In this document: piece by piece, positions 22,775 to 34,290 of the stretch
Layout: every line of letters starts with the position of its first letter
Numbering within the stretch: the stretch's first letter is position 1
Source: Ryuthela nishihirai
Taxonomy: Eukaryota; Arthropoda; Arachnida; Araneae; Heptathelidae
Direction: 5' to 3'
Assembly: GCA_038380435.1 (NCBI GenBank)
Contig: JAWZYU010000009.1
Location: forward strand, 66,927,901 to 66,991,900
DNA: 64,000 nt
Notes under the pieces: model-generated
The model's database searches: none
What the model saw: only the letters and a program-made list of their open reading frames with translations
What the model was told of the DNA's origin: nothing
Position numbers and translations under genes: made by a program

Positions 22775-23890
22775 TTTCGAAGTGAATATGTGCGCAATTT
22801 TTTACATAGTTTAGTATGCAGCCTTAATGAAATACCTAAGAATCAAGGAGTTTATCATACCGATATAGTTTCTGATGAAACATCTCTATAATGTGAATAT
22901 TTTTATTCAATGATCCTTCAGTATTTGTACTGATAGAACTGCACTCGTCGTTTTACATTTCCTTTCATTTCTTATCGTTAAAAGCCCTGAAGCATATCAC
23001 GTTCAATGCGTTTCACCACACGAAATACGAGCACAGTACATCACGTACCGAGATGTATTCTGAGTGCCTTTCAAGAAACCTCATCTTTAGCACCTCCTTT
23101 GTTATTAGCAATATTATTATGATGTTGCGTTTTCTGAAACATCTTAATCTATTGCCGTATTACCAAAAATAATCGATGCCACTCTACTAAAGTAGCTTTG
23201 AAAGAATGCAATGACACAAATGGTTTCTGTAAGAATGCATTTCCCCTGAAAGCCTTTAGTGTTAATGAAACTGTGATTGAAACACATCTTACAATGGCAT
23301 GTAAAATAAGGGACAAATAGCGTCATTTCCTGATAAAATTCAATTATTGATATCAGATTTAACCTAATTACGCTTCCAAAGAATGCGTTTATCAGTACTT
23401 TCTAGCAGTTTGACGCGAAAATTTATTGTAATAAAGTTTAAAAAAAAATCATAAAAACGTTGCAATTTCGGTTGGTAGCGAATCACATTTAATGACGCAG
23501 ATGACGTATTTTAGAACACGTTGAAAATGTACAGCATTAAATTAGAATTCCTTCTCTTTGATCAATCAATGATAACGATACGCATTTGATAACAAGCTAT
23601 TAATATTATATGGACTACTGTGTTTCATTAAATGTTAGAGAATATTTTTAAGAATTGAATTCAAATGAATAGATCTCTGTGATATAAATTTTGTTTCTGA
23701 GTATTTCTTGATATTTGATGAGAGTTTGGCGGCTTAAGAGGTAATACTGAAAACATTAAAATGAATTCTATTCATAGTTGGAAAGAGAAAAAAATCATAA
23801 TGTCGATGAGCGATAACGCTAATATATTCCTTTCAGTGTATTTACCTCTCTTTTAATTTATTCTTTAATATTTCCACAGATATCAGATTT
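22775..23890. other. AT-rich DNA, no gene recognised
   Basis: Only chance frames (23144-23326). No repeats matching the rest of the window. Confidence 0.5.
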
Positions 23891-23896
23891 TCTAAA

Positions 23897-24135
23897 TGTG
23901 CCGAGTGGTTAGCGCCTTGGCTACTGATCTAAGGGACCTGGGTTCGAGCCCCGGGTAAGGCATGGATGTATGTGTCGTTTTTCTGCTGAGATCCTGCCAT
24001 CCTCTCAGATCTTCTACTGTGGCATATAAACTGACAGACTCCTGTCAGACCTCTGTGGCATATAAACTGACAGACTCCTGTCAGACCTCTGTGGCAAGCA
24101 GCTGCTTGAGGAGGTATTTATTTTTTTTTATTATA
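23897..24135 (+). mobile_element. SINE-1 copy 2 with internal duplication
   Basis: A box region GTGCCGAGTGGTTAGCGCC, B box GGTTCGAGCCCC, body as copy 1. A 36-base block (TGGCATATAAACTGACAGAC onward) is repeated in tandem. The 3' end reads AGCAGCTGCTTGAGGAGGTA followed by a T-rich tail, which defines the end of the family consensus. Confidence 0.87.
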
Positions 24136-24236
24136 CCTTACATTGAACATGCGATATGTAGGAGATACAATGTTTGCAAAGATTATTTTTCGAATCAAAT
24201 CATCGATTTTAATTCTTGTTCCAAACTCTCATTCTA

Positions 24237-24946
24237 CACTGCTCTACCAAAAAATATGTGAATGGGAATCTAATTTCCAATTTCTATAACTTCTACCGTG
24301 GGAATTTAATGGAAACAGTGACTGAAGATAAATTAAAGATCGTAATCAAATGTATCTAAATCTTTTTTTCGACAATATTCGTTCAGTATTTAAAGAGTTA
24401 TTGAAGTTGAATATTTAACGATAACTTTCCTTGTTTGATAAAAATATCATAATTGTTAAATATTTAAATAATCATTCCGCCAACTTCTAAAATGTATCAT
24501 TAGCTGAAAAAATTTAGTTTTGCCCTGAGTGGGATTTGAACCAGGTCGATTCGAATCCCACTTAAGGCAAAAATTAAACTTTTTTTAGCTAATTATTTCA
24601 ATCGATTCTTGTTTACGGGACATTTTTCTGTTATACTTTATTACTGAATTCCACAATGTATTTATTCTATTAAATGGTTTAAACAATATTTATTATTTAA
24701 GACGGAATTAATTTCCCAGCAAGTCTTATGATGCCTTATTTTTGCGAAATATTGCGACTTTATAACTCTTTAAATACCGAACGAATACTGTTGAAAAATT
24801 GAAATTTAGTTAGATTTGTTTATGCTTTTTAATTTATTTTCAGTTCCATTTTTCAATTAAATGCATGTTTTAAAACATTATAGAGTTAAAAATTATATTA
24901 CCATCGTCTTAATTTAGAAATTATCTAATATTTTGGTAGGACAGTG
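24237..24946. mobile_element. Long foldback element 2 (TA-flanked)
   Basis: CACTGCTCTACCAAAAAATA at the left and ATATTTTGGTAGGACAGTG at the right are inverted, with TA on both sides (24235-24236; 24947-24948). Arms hold inverted copies of GACTGAAGATAAATTAAAGA and of TTCGTTCAGTATTTAAAGAG. A SINE-4-related palindrome is nested at 24494-24587. No transposase is encoded. Confidence 0.82.
24494..24587. repeat. Palindrome built on a tRNA-like B box (SINE-4 related)
   Basis: Two ~44-base arms (TTAGCTGAAAAAATTTAGTT...GTGGGATTTGAAC and its inverted copy GATTCGAATCCCAC...TTTTTTTAGCTAA) surround CAGGTC. Each arm carries a B-box-like TTCGAATC or TTTGAAC. The outer words recall the SINE-4 body. Confidence 0.8.
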
Positions 24947-24948
24947 TA

Positions 24949-25725
24949 TAATTTCCGTGTGACATACATCCGGACTGAATCCTTTTCAGAAAATTCCTCT
25001 CTTTTTCCATACACAAAATAAGATGAAGTCCGCTATTAATTCGCTCAAGAGGTAGCTGCGAGACTTATTATAAGTAATCAAATATGGCTTAATTATTTCA
25101 GTTTATTAGTTCTTTTATCCAATTCAAGCAATGCGTCGGAAATCAAAAGAGGAAAGAGTTAATATTAAAGATTTATGAAAAATACGGATATTTTTTAATA
25201 TTTGGTTTGGTTTTCTATTTTGACATTCAAAAGATATTTTCTCACAAAATTTAAAATATATAATAAAGAAGTAACGCTGAGAGGTAAAAATCCAACCCTT
25301 TCCTTGTTGAAAGTCACGCTATAACATTGGTGGAAATTTAGCTGATTTAAAATCTTTTTAAATTTAGCTGTATTTTTATCATTTCTTCGAATTAATTATT
25401 TTTTCCGTAATAGTTTTTGGACAAATTTGAATCATTGTTATTTTAGTTTGTGAGTCAGTCTTTGTAGTTCTCCGTGTTCTTTTTAGTTTCAATTTTTACC
25501 CAGTTCTTTTAATCAACTTGTTTCTGAATTTATTATTAATTTTCCCCGACGCCGATAATTTTTCAGTCGATGATTTCTATAATTCACATAGGCTAAATGG
25601 ATTTCTTATCCTGCATCTATTGTAGCATTTCCGTTTACTATTCAGCTTATGATTTTTTCAACCTAATCACATTAACTGAACCCACCTTTGCTTAGACAGT
25701 TTTCAACAACCTGATGGATATTTCA
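24949..25725. other. AT-rich DNA, no gene recognised
   Basis: No frame or repeat of note before the (TCC)n array. Confidence 0.5.
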
Positions 25726-25865
25726 TCCTCCTCCTCCTCCTCCTCCTCCTCCTCCTCCTCCTCCTCCTCCTCCTCCTCCTCCTCCTCCTCCTCCTCCTCC
25801 TCCTCCTCCTCCTCCTCCTCCTCCTCCTCCTCCTCCTCCTCCTCCTCCTCCTCCTCCTCCTCCTC
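25726..25865. repeat. (TCC)n microsatellite, ~46 units; tail of LINE copy B
   Basis: 140 bases of uninterrupted TCC. On the minus strand this is (GGA)n placed about 15 bases after the LINE stop codon, so it is best read as the LINE's 3' terminal simple repeat, perhaps expanded since insertion. The poly-serine frame 25714-25911 is an artefact. Confidence 0.95.
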
Positions 25866-25879
25866 AAGCAGCCATCGGG

Positions 25880-27684
25880 CTACGGAGGTCCAACCAGACC
25901 ACGCAGTTTAATTCTCCCAGCATATCTGTCCTGAGCTACATCTGCTGCATCCGGCCACTGCACACCAATTCCAACAAGGTCCTGTTTGACATTGTCTGCC
26001 CACCGCATCCTAGGTCTCCCCCTCCTTCTGAGGCCTCTAGGCACACTGTTCATAACCCTATTCGCCAATCTATAATTATCCATACGGGCAACATGGCCAA
26101 ACCAGCGGAGTCTCTCTCTGCACAATATGCTGCTTAAAGGAGGTTGCAGACTCCTTTGCATAACCTCATCATTAGTTGCAAAGTTAAACCACCTAATACC
26201 CAAGATACTGCGTAAGCATCTGGAATCAAAAGCATCTAGTTTCCTGTTATCTTGTATAAAAAGTGTTCAAGTTTCACTACCATAATAACCCTAGAAAGAA
26301 CCAAACTATTATACAGTCTAATTTTAGTCTTTAGTTGTACATGCCTATTTCTCCACACTCTCCAAAGATTCTTAAAAGTCCCGGCAGCAATCCCTATTCG
26401 TCTATTAATCTCATGCCGCACATCACCAGTATCAGTTACATAACTCCCAAGGTAATTAAACTGTGACACCTGCTCAAGACTGCAACCATTCAGATTAACT
26501 GAATCACAACCTGCCTGACCAATTTTCATCACTTTAGTTTTCTCTCTGTTTATAACCAAACCTACTCTACTACCAGTCTCATCAACAGCTCGAATGAAAG
26601 AGTTCATCTCATCAACATCATTTGCCAAAAGGGATAAATCATCAGCATAATCTAAATCAGAAATTTTCGTATCTCCAGCCCATTTAAGGCCAAAATCTTA
26701 CCCTTGAAGTGAATTTCGCATAACATAATCAACAACCAAACTAAAGAGAAAAGGAGACAAAATGCACCCTTGTCGAACACCAGACGTAATGCTAAACCAA
26801 TTGCTACAAGCCTTACCAACTCTCACACACGACTCAGTGTTATTATAAAGAGCTTTCATTATGTTAACTAACTTGTCTGGTATACCATATGATTTCACAA
26901 TCAACCACAAATTATGACAATCAACAGAGTCGAAAGCCTTTTTGAAATCAACAAAGCTAGCAACCAAAGGTTTCTGAAACTCTAAACATTTCTCAAGAAT
27001 CTGCCTAAGTGAAAATATCTGATCCACACATCCCCTACCACTTCTGAATCCACATTGCTCATCACGCAATTGACTGTCAACCAGATTCTTAATTCTATTA
27101 AGCACAATCATGGAAAGAACTTTACCTGGAACAGATAGTAGGCTGATACCCCTATAGTTATCACAAGAACTGCGATCACCTTTTTTGAAAATAGGGATAA
27201 CAATAGCTCTGGTAAAATCCTTACGAACCATGACTTTATCATAAAAGATATTCAGAATTTCAATCATCCAAGTGGTAACCGAAACATTCCCAGCTCTGAG
27301 CATTTCTGTAGTAATTTCATCTACCCCTGGGGATTTATGAAGTTTAAGTTTAGAGATAGCCAAACTAACTTCAGATTGTGTTATAGGGCCAACATTAAAG
27401 CTGCCAATGCATCTATCATCATTACAAACGATGGGAGTACAACTAACCACATAGTTTAGAACATCACTGAAATGCCCAGCCCACCTAGCCATGACAGAAT
27501 CCTCACCTTCTATAACCTTACCTTGTTTATCCTTCAATCCCTGTATGCCTGTCCGTTTTCTACCACATAAAACATTAACTATCTGGTACAGCTCTCTGCT
27601 GTTGTGCTGTCTAACTGCTTCCTCAGCTTTGTCAGCCAAGCTATCAAGCCAAAGATTCTTATCAGCAGCTAACTGATCCTTTAC
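25880..27684 (-). pseudogene. LINE copy B ORF, reverse transcriptase and C-terminus
   Basis: Same frame as the endonuclease, downstream of one stop. RT motifs in order are NYRGISLLSVPGK, DEQCGFRSGRGCVDQIF, motif A ASFVDFKKAFDSVD, motif B SGVRQGCILSPFLFSLV, a second stop (TAA for a probable Lys) at 26698, and the catalytic YADD at 26638-26649. Later come KTKVMKIGQAG and FNYLGSYVTDTGDVRHEINR, an indel and a TGA near 26280, then RKLDAFDSRCLRSILGIRW and the C-terminal RGRPRMRWADNVKQDLVGI...LVGPP. The catalytic Asp residues remain, but two stops and one frameshift kill it. Confidence 0.88.
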
Positions 27685-27687
27685 ACG

Positions 27688-28965
27688 TTAATTAAGTTCT
27701 CTGTAATGCTTTCTATTATGACTAGTAGGGTATTGATTAAGGACATTCCTGCAGGTCTTTCTTTCCAAAATAAGCTCAAGTGCCTTAGCACTCAGATAAT
27801 TCTGTCTCTTCTGCTCCTTTTTTCCTAAAAGAGTACTGTTAGTTTCCAAAAAAGCCTGTTTAAAATGGCCCCATTCTTCCTCAACATCAGTAGTAAGCAA
27901 ACCATGACTGTCATAATGACTAAGTAACCTATCATGGTAAGCTTTAGCTATAACTGGGTCTTTCAGCGCATCAGTATTAAAGGCAAATTTTTTAACCCTA
28001 GCACAACACTTTTTAAGTTTAAGTTGCAAGACACTTTTAACAAGGTAATGGTCAGATCCAATTTCAGCTCCCCTATGTGCCCTGGTATTTCTAACAGAAC
28101 TAGCCCATTTGCTGTTAATTAATATATAATCAATCATATTCCTATGCAGCCCATCAGGTGAAACCCATGTGTATTTATGTATGTCACGGTGTTTGTAATA
28201 CGTGTCAGTTATTCTGAAACCATTGAGTTTACTTACCTGTAGGAGACGTTGCCCATTGCCATTGCAGCTACCAATACCAAAAGGGCCTATCACCCCTCCC
28301 CAAAGATCAGAGTCAGTACCAACTTTGGCATTGAAGTCACCAAGAACAAGGGTAATATCTCCTTTCTTGACAGAATTCAAAATATCCTGAAGTTGTCCGT
28401 AAAACCTATCCTTCTCATCCTCATCAGCATCCTCAGTGGGGGCATAACAGCAGATAACATTCAAGTCTTTAATGCTTGTCTGAAATTTTGCTGTAAGAAA
28501 CCTTTCATTAATGCACTCATATCCTAGAAGAGCATCACTAGCATGTCTGCTGAGCAGCAGACCCACGCCTTGGTGATGCTTTCCATCGTCCCTCCCTGTA
28601 AAGAGAAATTTAAAGTTATTTTTAAGTATCTCACCTTTACCTGTCCATCTGGTCTCTTGCAAGCCTCGAATATCTAGGTTATAGCGCTGGAATTCCTGCA
28701 TGAGGACATCAAGAGAATAATCTCTATGTAATGTCCTCACGATCCACGTTCCTGCAGAGAGAAAATTATTAGTAGGATTTTTAAAGAAATTAGGTTTATT
28801 GAGATTGGTAGGGCCAACAATATCAAACAGCCCCCTGATCGCAGGCATGGGGCAAAGACCTGTTCCTCCTCTGCTAAAGGCTGAAGTCACCGATGCTGGT
28901 AGGAACATCAGGCACCACCTTTTCAAGTGGACTTTTTCAAGAGCCACATGTCCTTCCTGAGACAC
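27688..28965 (-). pseudogene. LINE copy B ORF, endonuclease part
   Basis: 425 residues. The APE-type endonuclease begins near residue 71 (AGTWIVRTL). The metal-binding Glu lies in GLQETRW (101-107), then CYAPTEDAD (173-181) and VLGDFNAKVG (207-216), then MIDYIL (277-282) and the catalytic His in GSDHYLV (303-309). All key motifs look intact. The frame stops at a TAA where fragment A has AAA (Lys), and after the stop the same frame continues into the RT part. One nonsense substitution therefore splits what was a single ORF. The true start is unclear; the first ~70 residues match no domain I know. Confidence 0.88.
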
Positions 28966-29200
28966 ATTACTCCAGTTTAGGCTTGACGATGCCCAACTAG
29001 CTAATTAAGGTTCAGGTACCTGCGATGGCCTCTGATTAGGATTATCCACCAGCTGATATAAGGTATCCCATGCCTCTGTTCACTTAGAGCTGGCAACCCA
29101 GGAGCAAACAGAAAGCACAGCGGGAGACTCTCCCTCAACAGAGGCCCACCAGTGCAGCAAGTCCAGGATCCATAATCAAGCTCAAATCCATAAACAAGTC

Positions 29201-29704
29201 CAGTCTAGTAGGTATAAATGGTCAGCACCAGGACCCTGTGAAGTTGACCACTCCTCAGCAGTTTTGAAAAAAAAAAGAAAAAAGTGGCCATAGATGACCA
29301 GATGAGCAGGCCATACTGAACTGGCAGCCCTCCCTTTCCGCTCCCTTCCAAAAGAGAGTATCTCTTTTGAAAGGTACTAACGGTGTGCACCACGAGAAGG
29401 CAGGGTAGGACATTAGGTGCTAGACCTGGCCGGTTCTGTGCATCATTACTAGGGATTGGTACACAGCTCTCCTTCCAGTTTACGCCTAGCTACCATTTAC
29501 AGGTGTATTTAGGAGATGTATTTTTCCTATACAAAGTATCGTCAAAGTACAGTGAACAGGAGGGAAAAAATTGTTTATGTGCCAGCTGTATGAGCCTCTC
29601 AGCAACTGCACAATTGAAGCTGTTGAGTCGAATTTTTAAATCTAGCTATATTTCCACTAATGAAATAATAAATAAAATAAGGCTTTCAATAAGGAAGGAT
29701 CGTT
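29201..29704. other. Possible LINE 5' flank, then unassigned DNA
   Basis: GC content stays raised to about 29370, perhaps 5' UTR of LINE copy B. A frame at 29383-29796 (137 residues) has no recognisable domain and runs into a SINE-2 copy. Confidence 0.4.
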
Positions 29705-30005
29705 TTTTTTCCGAGAGTCACTTCTTTGCTCACAAAAGGGCTAAATGGCCAAGTCACACGAATCCGAAGGGCTCAGAAAAGGTTAGGGGAAAGTGAACTG
29801 ACTGGACAGCTGTTAGGAGATGGCAGCCTTTCGTCAAGGCTAACCAGCATTTCTTTAAACATGTATTGGCTTTCCTGCATACGGGGCCAAGGCTTTACGT
29901 CCCATTCGACGTATGGCGGCCTTCCCAATTCCATCGGTACCTCTCTCACTGAGGATAAGGTGGGAATGTGCGGAAATTAATCTTAACGCTGACTTGGCCT
30001 AAGGA
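29705..30005 (-). mobile_element. SINE-2 copy lacking head
   Basis: GGGCTAAATGGCCAAGTCACA, GCTCAGAAAAGGTTAGGGGA, GACAGCTGTTAGGAGA, CGTCCCATTCGACGTATGGC and CTTAACGCTGACTTGG follow the family order. The tRNA-like head expected at the right is missing. Confidence 0.8.
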
Positions 30006-31254
30006 CGGTCTTGATGCTGACAAAATATCTTTATGATTCTGAAGAGATAAAATGATTCTATAATAAAGAATGGGGGATTTTAGTATTTTAGCATTTGGCG
30101 AATTTATCGATTAATAAATTTAATTCATACTCGATTACAAGGCAAACGGGCTGCATGAAAACTTGTACCATTTGCCACTTCGTTCATTTTATCTAATCGC
30201 TAGATTACGCTTCGTTGGAGTCGCCACCCAGTTCATTGGAATCATTCCAATGGCTTTTCTCTCCTCTGAGGTTTGTCTGTTATAATAATTGTGCTCATCA
30301 TGCTGAGTCCCCCAAGCAGAACGAAGAGTAGACGGTGCCATTCATTTGCACAAAAAAAAAAGGAAAAAAGAAGCTGCGAAGTGTCAATTTGTGATCTAAA
30401 CTTTCTTTTTTCAGCGATATTAATGAGACCTGATGGAATTGAAAAGATGGTGATATCCCATTAATGACCAACATTCTGTCAAAAATGTCATTACAATCTG
30501 CTTGACTTGAAACCATTGATTATTAATTTTATTTTTTATCGAAATGATTGTACATATTTTGTGTTTTGAATCTCAAAGTTAAAGTTCTGGATATGAAAGC
30601 CTTGGACAAAATATGGAAAGCATTAGGTTTTTTAAATCATTAGGGTAGCTAGCAAATGATCAGTCTTTGAAATAAATGTACTCTAAAATTTTTAAAAATA
30701 TACAATTTGTGAGACAATTTGTCAGTAAGAACCGTAATATGTAGATTAAATTCGAAGTTGATCTGCATAGATTTTGACAAATCCATATGCTAATAAAAAT
30801 CAGATTTTTCATTCAAGTTTAGTTTCTCGATCAGTCAGCTATGCTTTTTTCGCTTTTAATATTATCCGTTGGGAATATTTAAGAGAAATAAAAATGTTGC
30901 ATTCATATATTTATATATTTTGTTGTGTTAATTACCCATAAATTAATTAATTTTATCTTTGTTCATATTTTGCTTGTAAAATCAAGAGCTGTTAAATCAT
31001 ATTTTCCCTTTTTGTGGAGGGATTTTTCTTCAGGGGAAAAAACGTTGAGAGGCCAAATCATTAAGTTAATTTTAGTTAGGATAACAGGAAACTGAAAACC
31101 GAATCTACCAATAAGAACCGAATATGACACTAAAAAACCTAAAATCTAAGAGTAAGAACTAATCTTAGCTCTTACTTTTATGAGGCTTTCTACCTTTTGG
31201 CTTTTACCTTGTTTTCTTCATTTTTGTTTTTTAGGAAGGTGCTTTTTAGGTTGG
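30006..31254. other. AT-rich DNA, no gene recognised
   Basis: Chance frames only (30273-30464). No repeats matched. Confidence 0.5.
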
Positions 31255-31642
31255 TTGGGCTGTTTTACCTCTCAGCAGCCCTTTCTTGTCCACAATGGGC
31301 TAAATGGCCAGGTCACAAGGACTCCAAAGGCTCAGAGAAGATTGGGAGAGAGGACTCACTGGACAGCTGTTGAGAGACAGATGATAGCCTTTCGTCAAGG
31401 CCATCCAGTGTGTTATTTAACGTGCACAGGATATGGCTCTCCCGCACAAGGGGGCCACGGCTTAACATCCCATCCGACAGATGGCGGCCTTTCCAAGAAC
31501 ATCGGTGTACCCTACTGACCGAGGGCAGGGCGGGGAGTTTTGCGGAGATATATCTCAACGCTGGCCCAGCTGCGACTCGAATCTGGGAAATGCAAACTAC
31601 GAACCTGGCGCGCTATCGACTGAGCCAACCTCACTCCTAGGA
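31255..31642 (-). mobile_element. SINE-2, full-length reference copy
   Basis: On the minus strand the right end reads as a tRNA-like head: GGCTCAGTCGATAGCGCGCC (A box) and a B box around ATTCGAGTCGCAG. The body then runs through CAGCGTTGAGATATATCTCC, the CATCCGACAGATGG region, GTGCACGTTAAATAACACAC and CCATCCAGTG-type words, to CCATTTAGCCCATTGTGGAC at the left. About 390 bases. Frames on either strand are chance. About twelve copies or pieces lie in the window. Confidence 0.87.
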
Positions 31643-32261
31643 TCTTTTTATTGGAAGGAGAAAGAAAGGTTACGAAGCCACTTATATTGCTTTAAATTAT
31701 GATCAGAGGAAACTGTATTTGGTGGTTCTAGTTTTGATTGTGTAGGACAGGCCTGTCCAACACGCGGGCTCACTGCAAAAATATTTGCCGCTCATAAAAA
31801 AGAAATAATAGATATAATGAATTTTATACCACATTATTTTAACAAAATTTCTAAGGTGCATAGCTAAACGATTTTGTCAGTTCATAGTACTTATGAAAAA
31901 TATATATTTTCATTTTTAAATCGGGAAATTTACTTGATTCCTTAAAAAAATATATTTTTCTGCAATTTATTAATCATCAGAAATGCATGTTTTCTTTTTT
32001 AAACAGAAAATTTTTTCCATGCGGCTCTTTAAGAATATAGTTTTTATACTAATGGTTCTTCACAAATATTCGGGTTAGATAGGCCTTGATTAAGATAAGT
32101 TTTTTACTTAAAGAAATCGACAAACTATCTATACCATATTGTAAGATATTGTATGAATTTGTTCGAAAGAATTCAAAAGAATCGGTCTCATAAAAAAAAG
32201 GGTGTTAGAATGGTTACGATAACGCAAATGAGGCGGCTACCGTTTGATTCGACAAGTTAAC
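31643..32261. other. AT-rich DNA, no gene recognised
   Basis: No frame or repeat of note. Confidence 0.5.
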
Positions 32262-32880
32262 TGGCCCTGACTTGCCATTCTTTCGGCATGTTCCGATTCA
32301 TCTGGATTGACCTTGGGAAGTGCATAGATGTCAGTCCTGACGGGTCATTCTTTCGGCTCGTTGTGATTCATGTAAATTGACCATGAGAAGTGCGTGGAAC
32401 TCAGTCCTGACGTGTCATATTAGGCTTGTTGCGATTCATCCGGATTGTGCTTGGGAAGTACATGGAACGCAGTCCTGACGTGTCATTCTTTCGGCTTGTG
32501 CGATTCATATGGATTGACCCTGGGAAATGCGTGGAAGTCAGTCCTGACGTGTCATTCTTTCGGCTTGTTGCGATTCATCTGGATTGACCCCGGGAAGTGC
32601 GGGGAAGTCAATCTTGAAGTGTCAGTCTTTCGGCTTGTGCGATTCATATGGATTGACCCTGGGAAGTGCGTGGAACTCAGTCCTGACGTGTCATCTTCGG
32701 TTTGTTGCGATTCATCTCGATTGAGCTTGGGAAGTGTATGGAGGTCAGTCCTGACATGTCATTCTTTCGGTTTGCTGCGATTCATCTGGATTGACCCTGG
32801 GAAGTGCGTGGAAGTCAATCCTGAAGTGTCAGTCTTTATGGATTGACCTTGGGAAGTGTATGGTGGTCAGTTTAGAGTTA
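32262..32880 (+). repeat. Minisatellite, about nine units of ~70 bp
   Basis: CCTGACGTGTCATTCTTTCG recurs near 32263, 32336, 32406, 32473, 32542, 32612, 32681, 32749 and 32819. Each is followed by GGCTTGTTGCGATTCATCTG, then GATTGACCCTGGGAAGTGCG. A 133-residue frame (32445-32846) stays open across six units but shifts register between units, so it is probably not a protein. Confidence 0.93.
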
Positions 32881-33112
32881 CATTAAGTGGAACATTTTGG
32901 AAAATGTCGTAATTTCAGACAGCAGGATTAGAGATTCTGATCCTATAGTACATTTTCTATAAAGAAAGAAAGCTATTATCTGAATTGAGTGGACTATTAG
33001 TAATCTTTCCTTTAGACTTTGTTAGAAAGAGATCATATAAATGCTAAACGCGGGTGTGACTTTAAAAAATAATTTAAATCCTAGTGGTAGCATCTGAAAT
33101 ATGATAAATTAA
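32881..33112. other. Short AT-rich spacer
   Basis: Nothing seen. Confidence 0.5.
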
Positions 33113-33292
33113 ATAAATACCCCGTAAAGCAGCTGCTTGCCACAAAGCTCTGACAGTTTAATATACCATAGTAGAAGATCTGTGAGGATGGCGTGACCTC
33201 AGCAGAAAGACAACCATGCCTTACCCGGGGCTCGAACCACGTCTCTTTGATCAGTAGTCAAGCACGCTAACCACTCGGCCACGGGACGGCTT
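33113..33292 (-). mobile_element. SINE-1 copy 3
   Basis: TAAATACCCC tail, then CAGCTGCTTGCCACA, a shortened hairpin region, GATCTGTGAGGATGGCG, CCGGGGCTCGAACCA (B box reversed) and CTAACCACTCGGCCACGGGA (A box reversed). Confidence 0.87.
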
Positions 33293-33387
33293 TATGGTAA
33301 CTTATTGCAATAAAATTCAATACTTGTTTTGACGTAAATAATATTTTTTATTCTAATTTCCAACTTAGCATTCATAACTGCAGGCAC

Positions 33388-33900
33388 TGGTCAAAATATT
33401 TCATAGATTCCCATGTTATCTCAATACAAAATCATATTCAGAGTTCAACGACTTCTTCAAAATGATTTTAATGAACAATATGTCAAAAAATAAATGAAAG
33501 ATATCTATGATATCTATCTAAATCTCGATTTTCAACAATATATTTCGGTATTAAAGAGTTTTGAACGCTGGACCCCAAATTTAAATAAAAAAATTAAAAC
33601 AAGTTAAGGGATGAGAGACCATAGTTGACTAGTAAAGTACCTAGTGCAATGCACCCAGACTCTACTAGAGTGTTTGTTTTAGTTAAATTTTGGGGACATT
33701 TTTGTAGCCTGCTAAATATTTCAGAGTTCATAATTTTTGCATACCGGACAAATATTGTTTGAAATCGAGATTTAGATGGATCTGATTGAGATATTTACCT
33801 TTAGACGTATTTTTGAGTAAAAATCATATTGCAGAAGTTATTCAGCAATGAATGTGATTTTCTATTGAGATAACATGGAACTGTTTGCATTTTTCTGTCC
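33388..33900. mobile_element. Long foldback element 3
   Basis: The left arm (33388 to ~33645) is repeated in inverse at ~33660-33900. Shared words are CCATGTTATCTCAATA, ATCTAAATCTCGATT, TTTAGTTAAATTTTGGGG versus CCCCAAATTTAAAT, and AGTAGAGTCTGGGTGC around the centre. End words (CACTGGTCAAAATATTT; ATTTTTCTGTCCAGTA inverted) recall elements 1 and 2. Non-coding. Confidence 0.75.
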
Positions 33901-34290
33901 AGTACATGTAATGTACAGAACGTAAACATTAATTTGTCGACGGATGGCGGTGAGGAGGTCTATTTTTTCGATCTAAGACTCTGATAACCCTTAAATTCGG
34001 TACTGCAGTAATGACTTGGAAATGCTTTTCTCCACTTCAAATTTAAATGCATTTTGAGAAGTAGGCTTAACTTTTATTCCTCCGAGAGAAAAAGATTAAT
34101 AGAATTTCTACGAAATATTCACATTACTTAAATACTTCATTCACAAATGAACTTAATAAACACATAATTGTTTATCGACATGAACGTTAATTTTCTTTCA
34201 AGGACCTTTATAAACATAAATATGTTTATTTTTCTACCAAATTAGACTAAATAACTTAAACATTAACCATACCCATTTCACATTTTAGTA
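33901..34290. other. AT-rich DNA, no gene recognised
   Basis: Nothing seen. Confidence 0.5.

Larger units (their letters stand above)
25726..29200 (-). mobile_element. LINE copy B, APE-type non-LTR retrotransposon (longest copy)
   Basis: Reading on the minus strand: an untranslated or unrecognised 5' part (about 29200-28966), endonuclease, linker, reverse transcriptase, C-terminal domain, short 3' UTR, and (GGA)n tail. Such LINEs nick DNA with their endonuclease and copy their RNA onto the nick. The order, single large frame and simple-repeat tail suit RTE/CR1-like LINEs; the clade is not proven. Relatives lie at 3783-5215 and 14662-16035. The 5' boundary is uncertain. Confidence 0.85.

Noticed and set aside
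25714..25911. Poly-serine frame
   Set aside because: It is only the translation of the (TCC)n microsatellite.
30273..30516. Opposed 63- and 72-residue frames
   Set aside because: Mirror frames over A-rich sequence; no family resemblance.
32445..32846. 133-residue protein with internal repeats
   Set aside because: Unit length (~70 bp) is not a multiple of three and the frame changes register between units.
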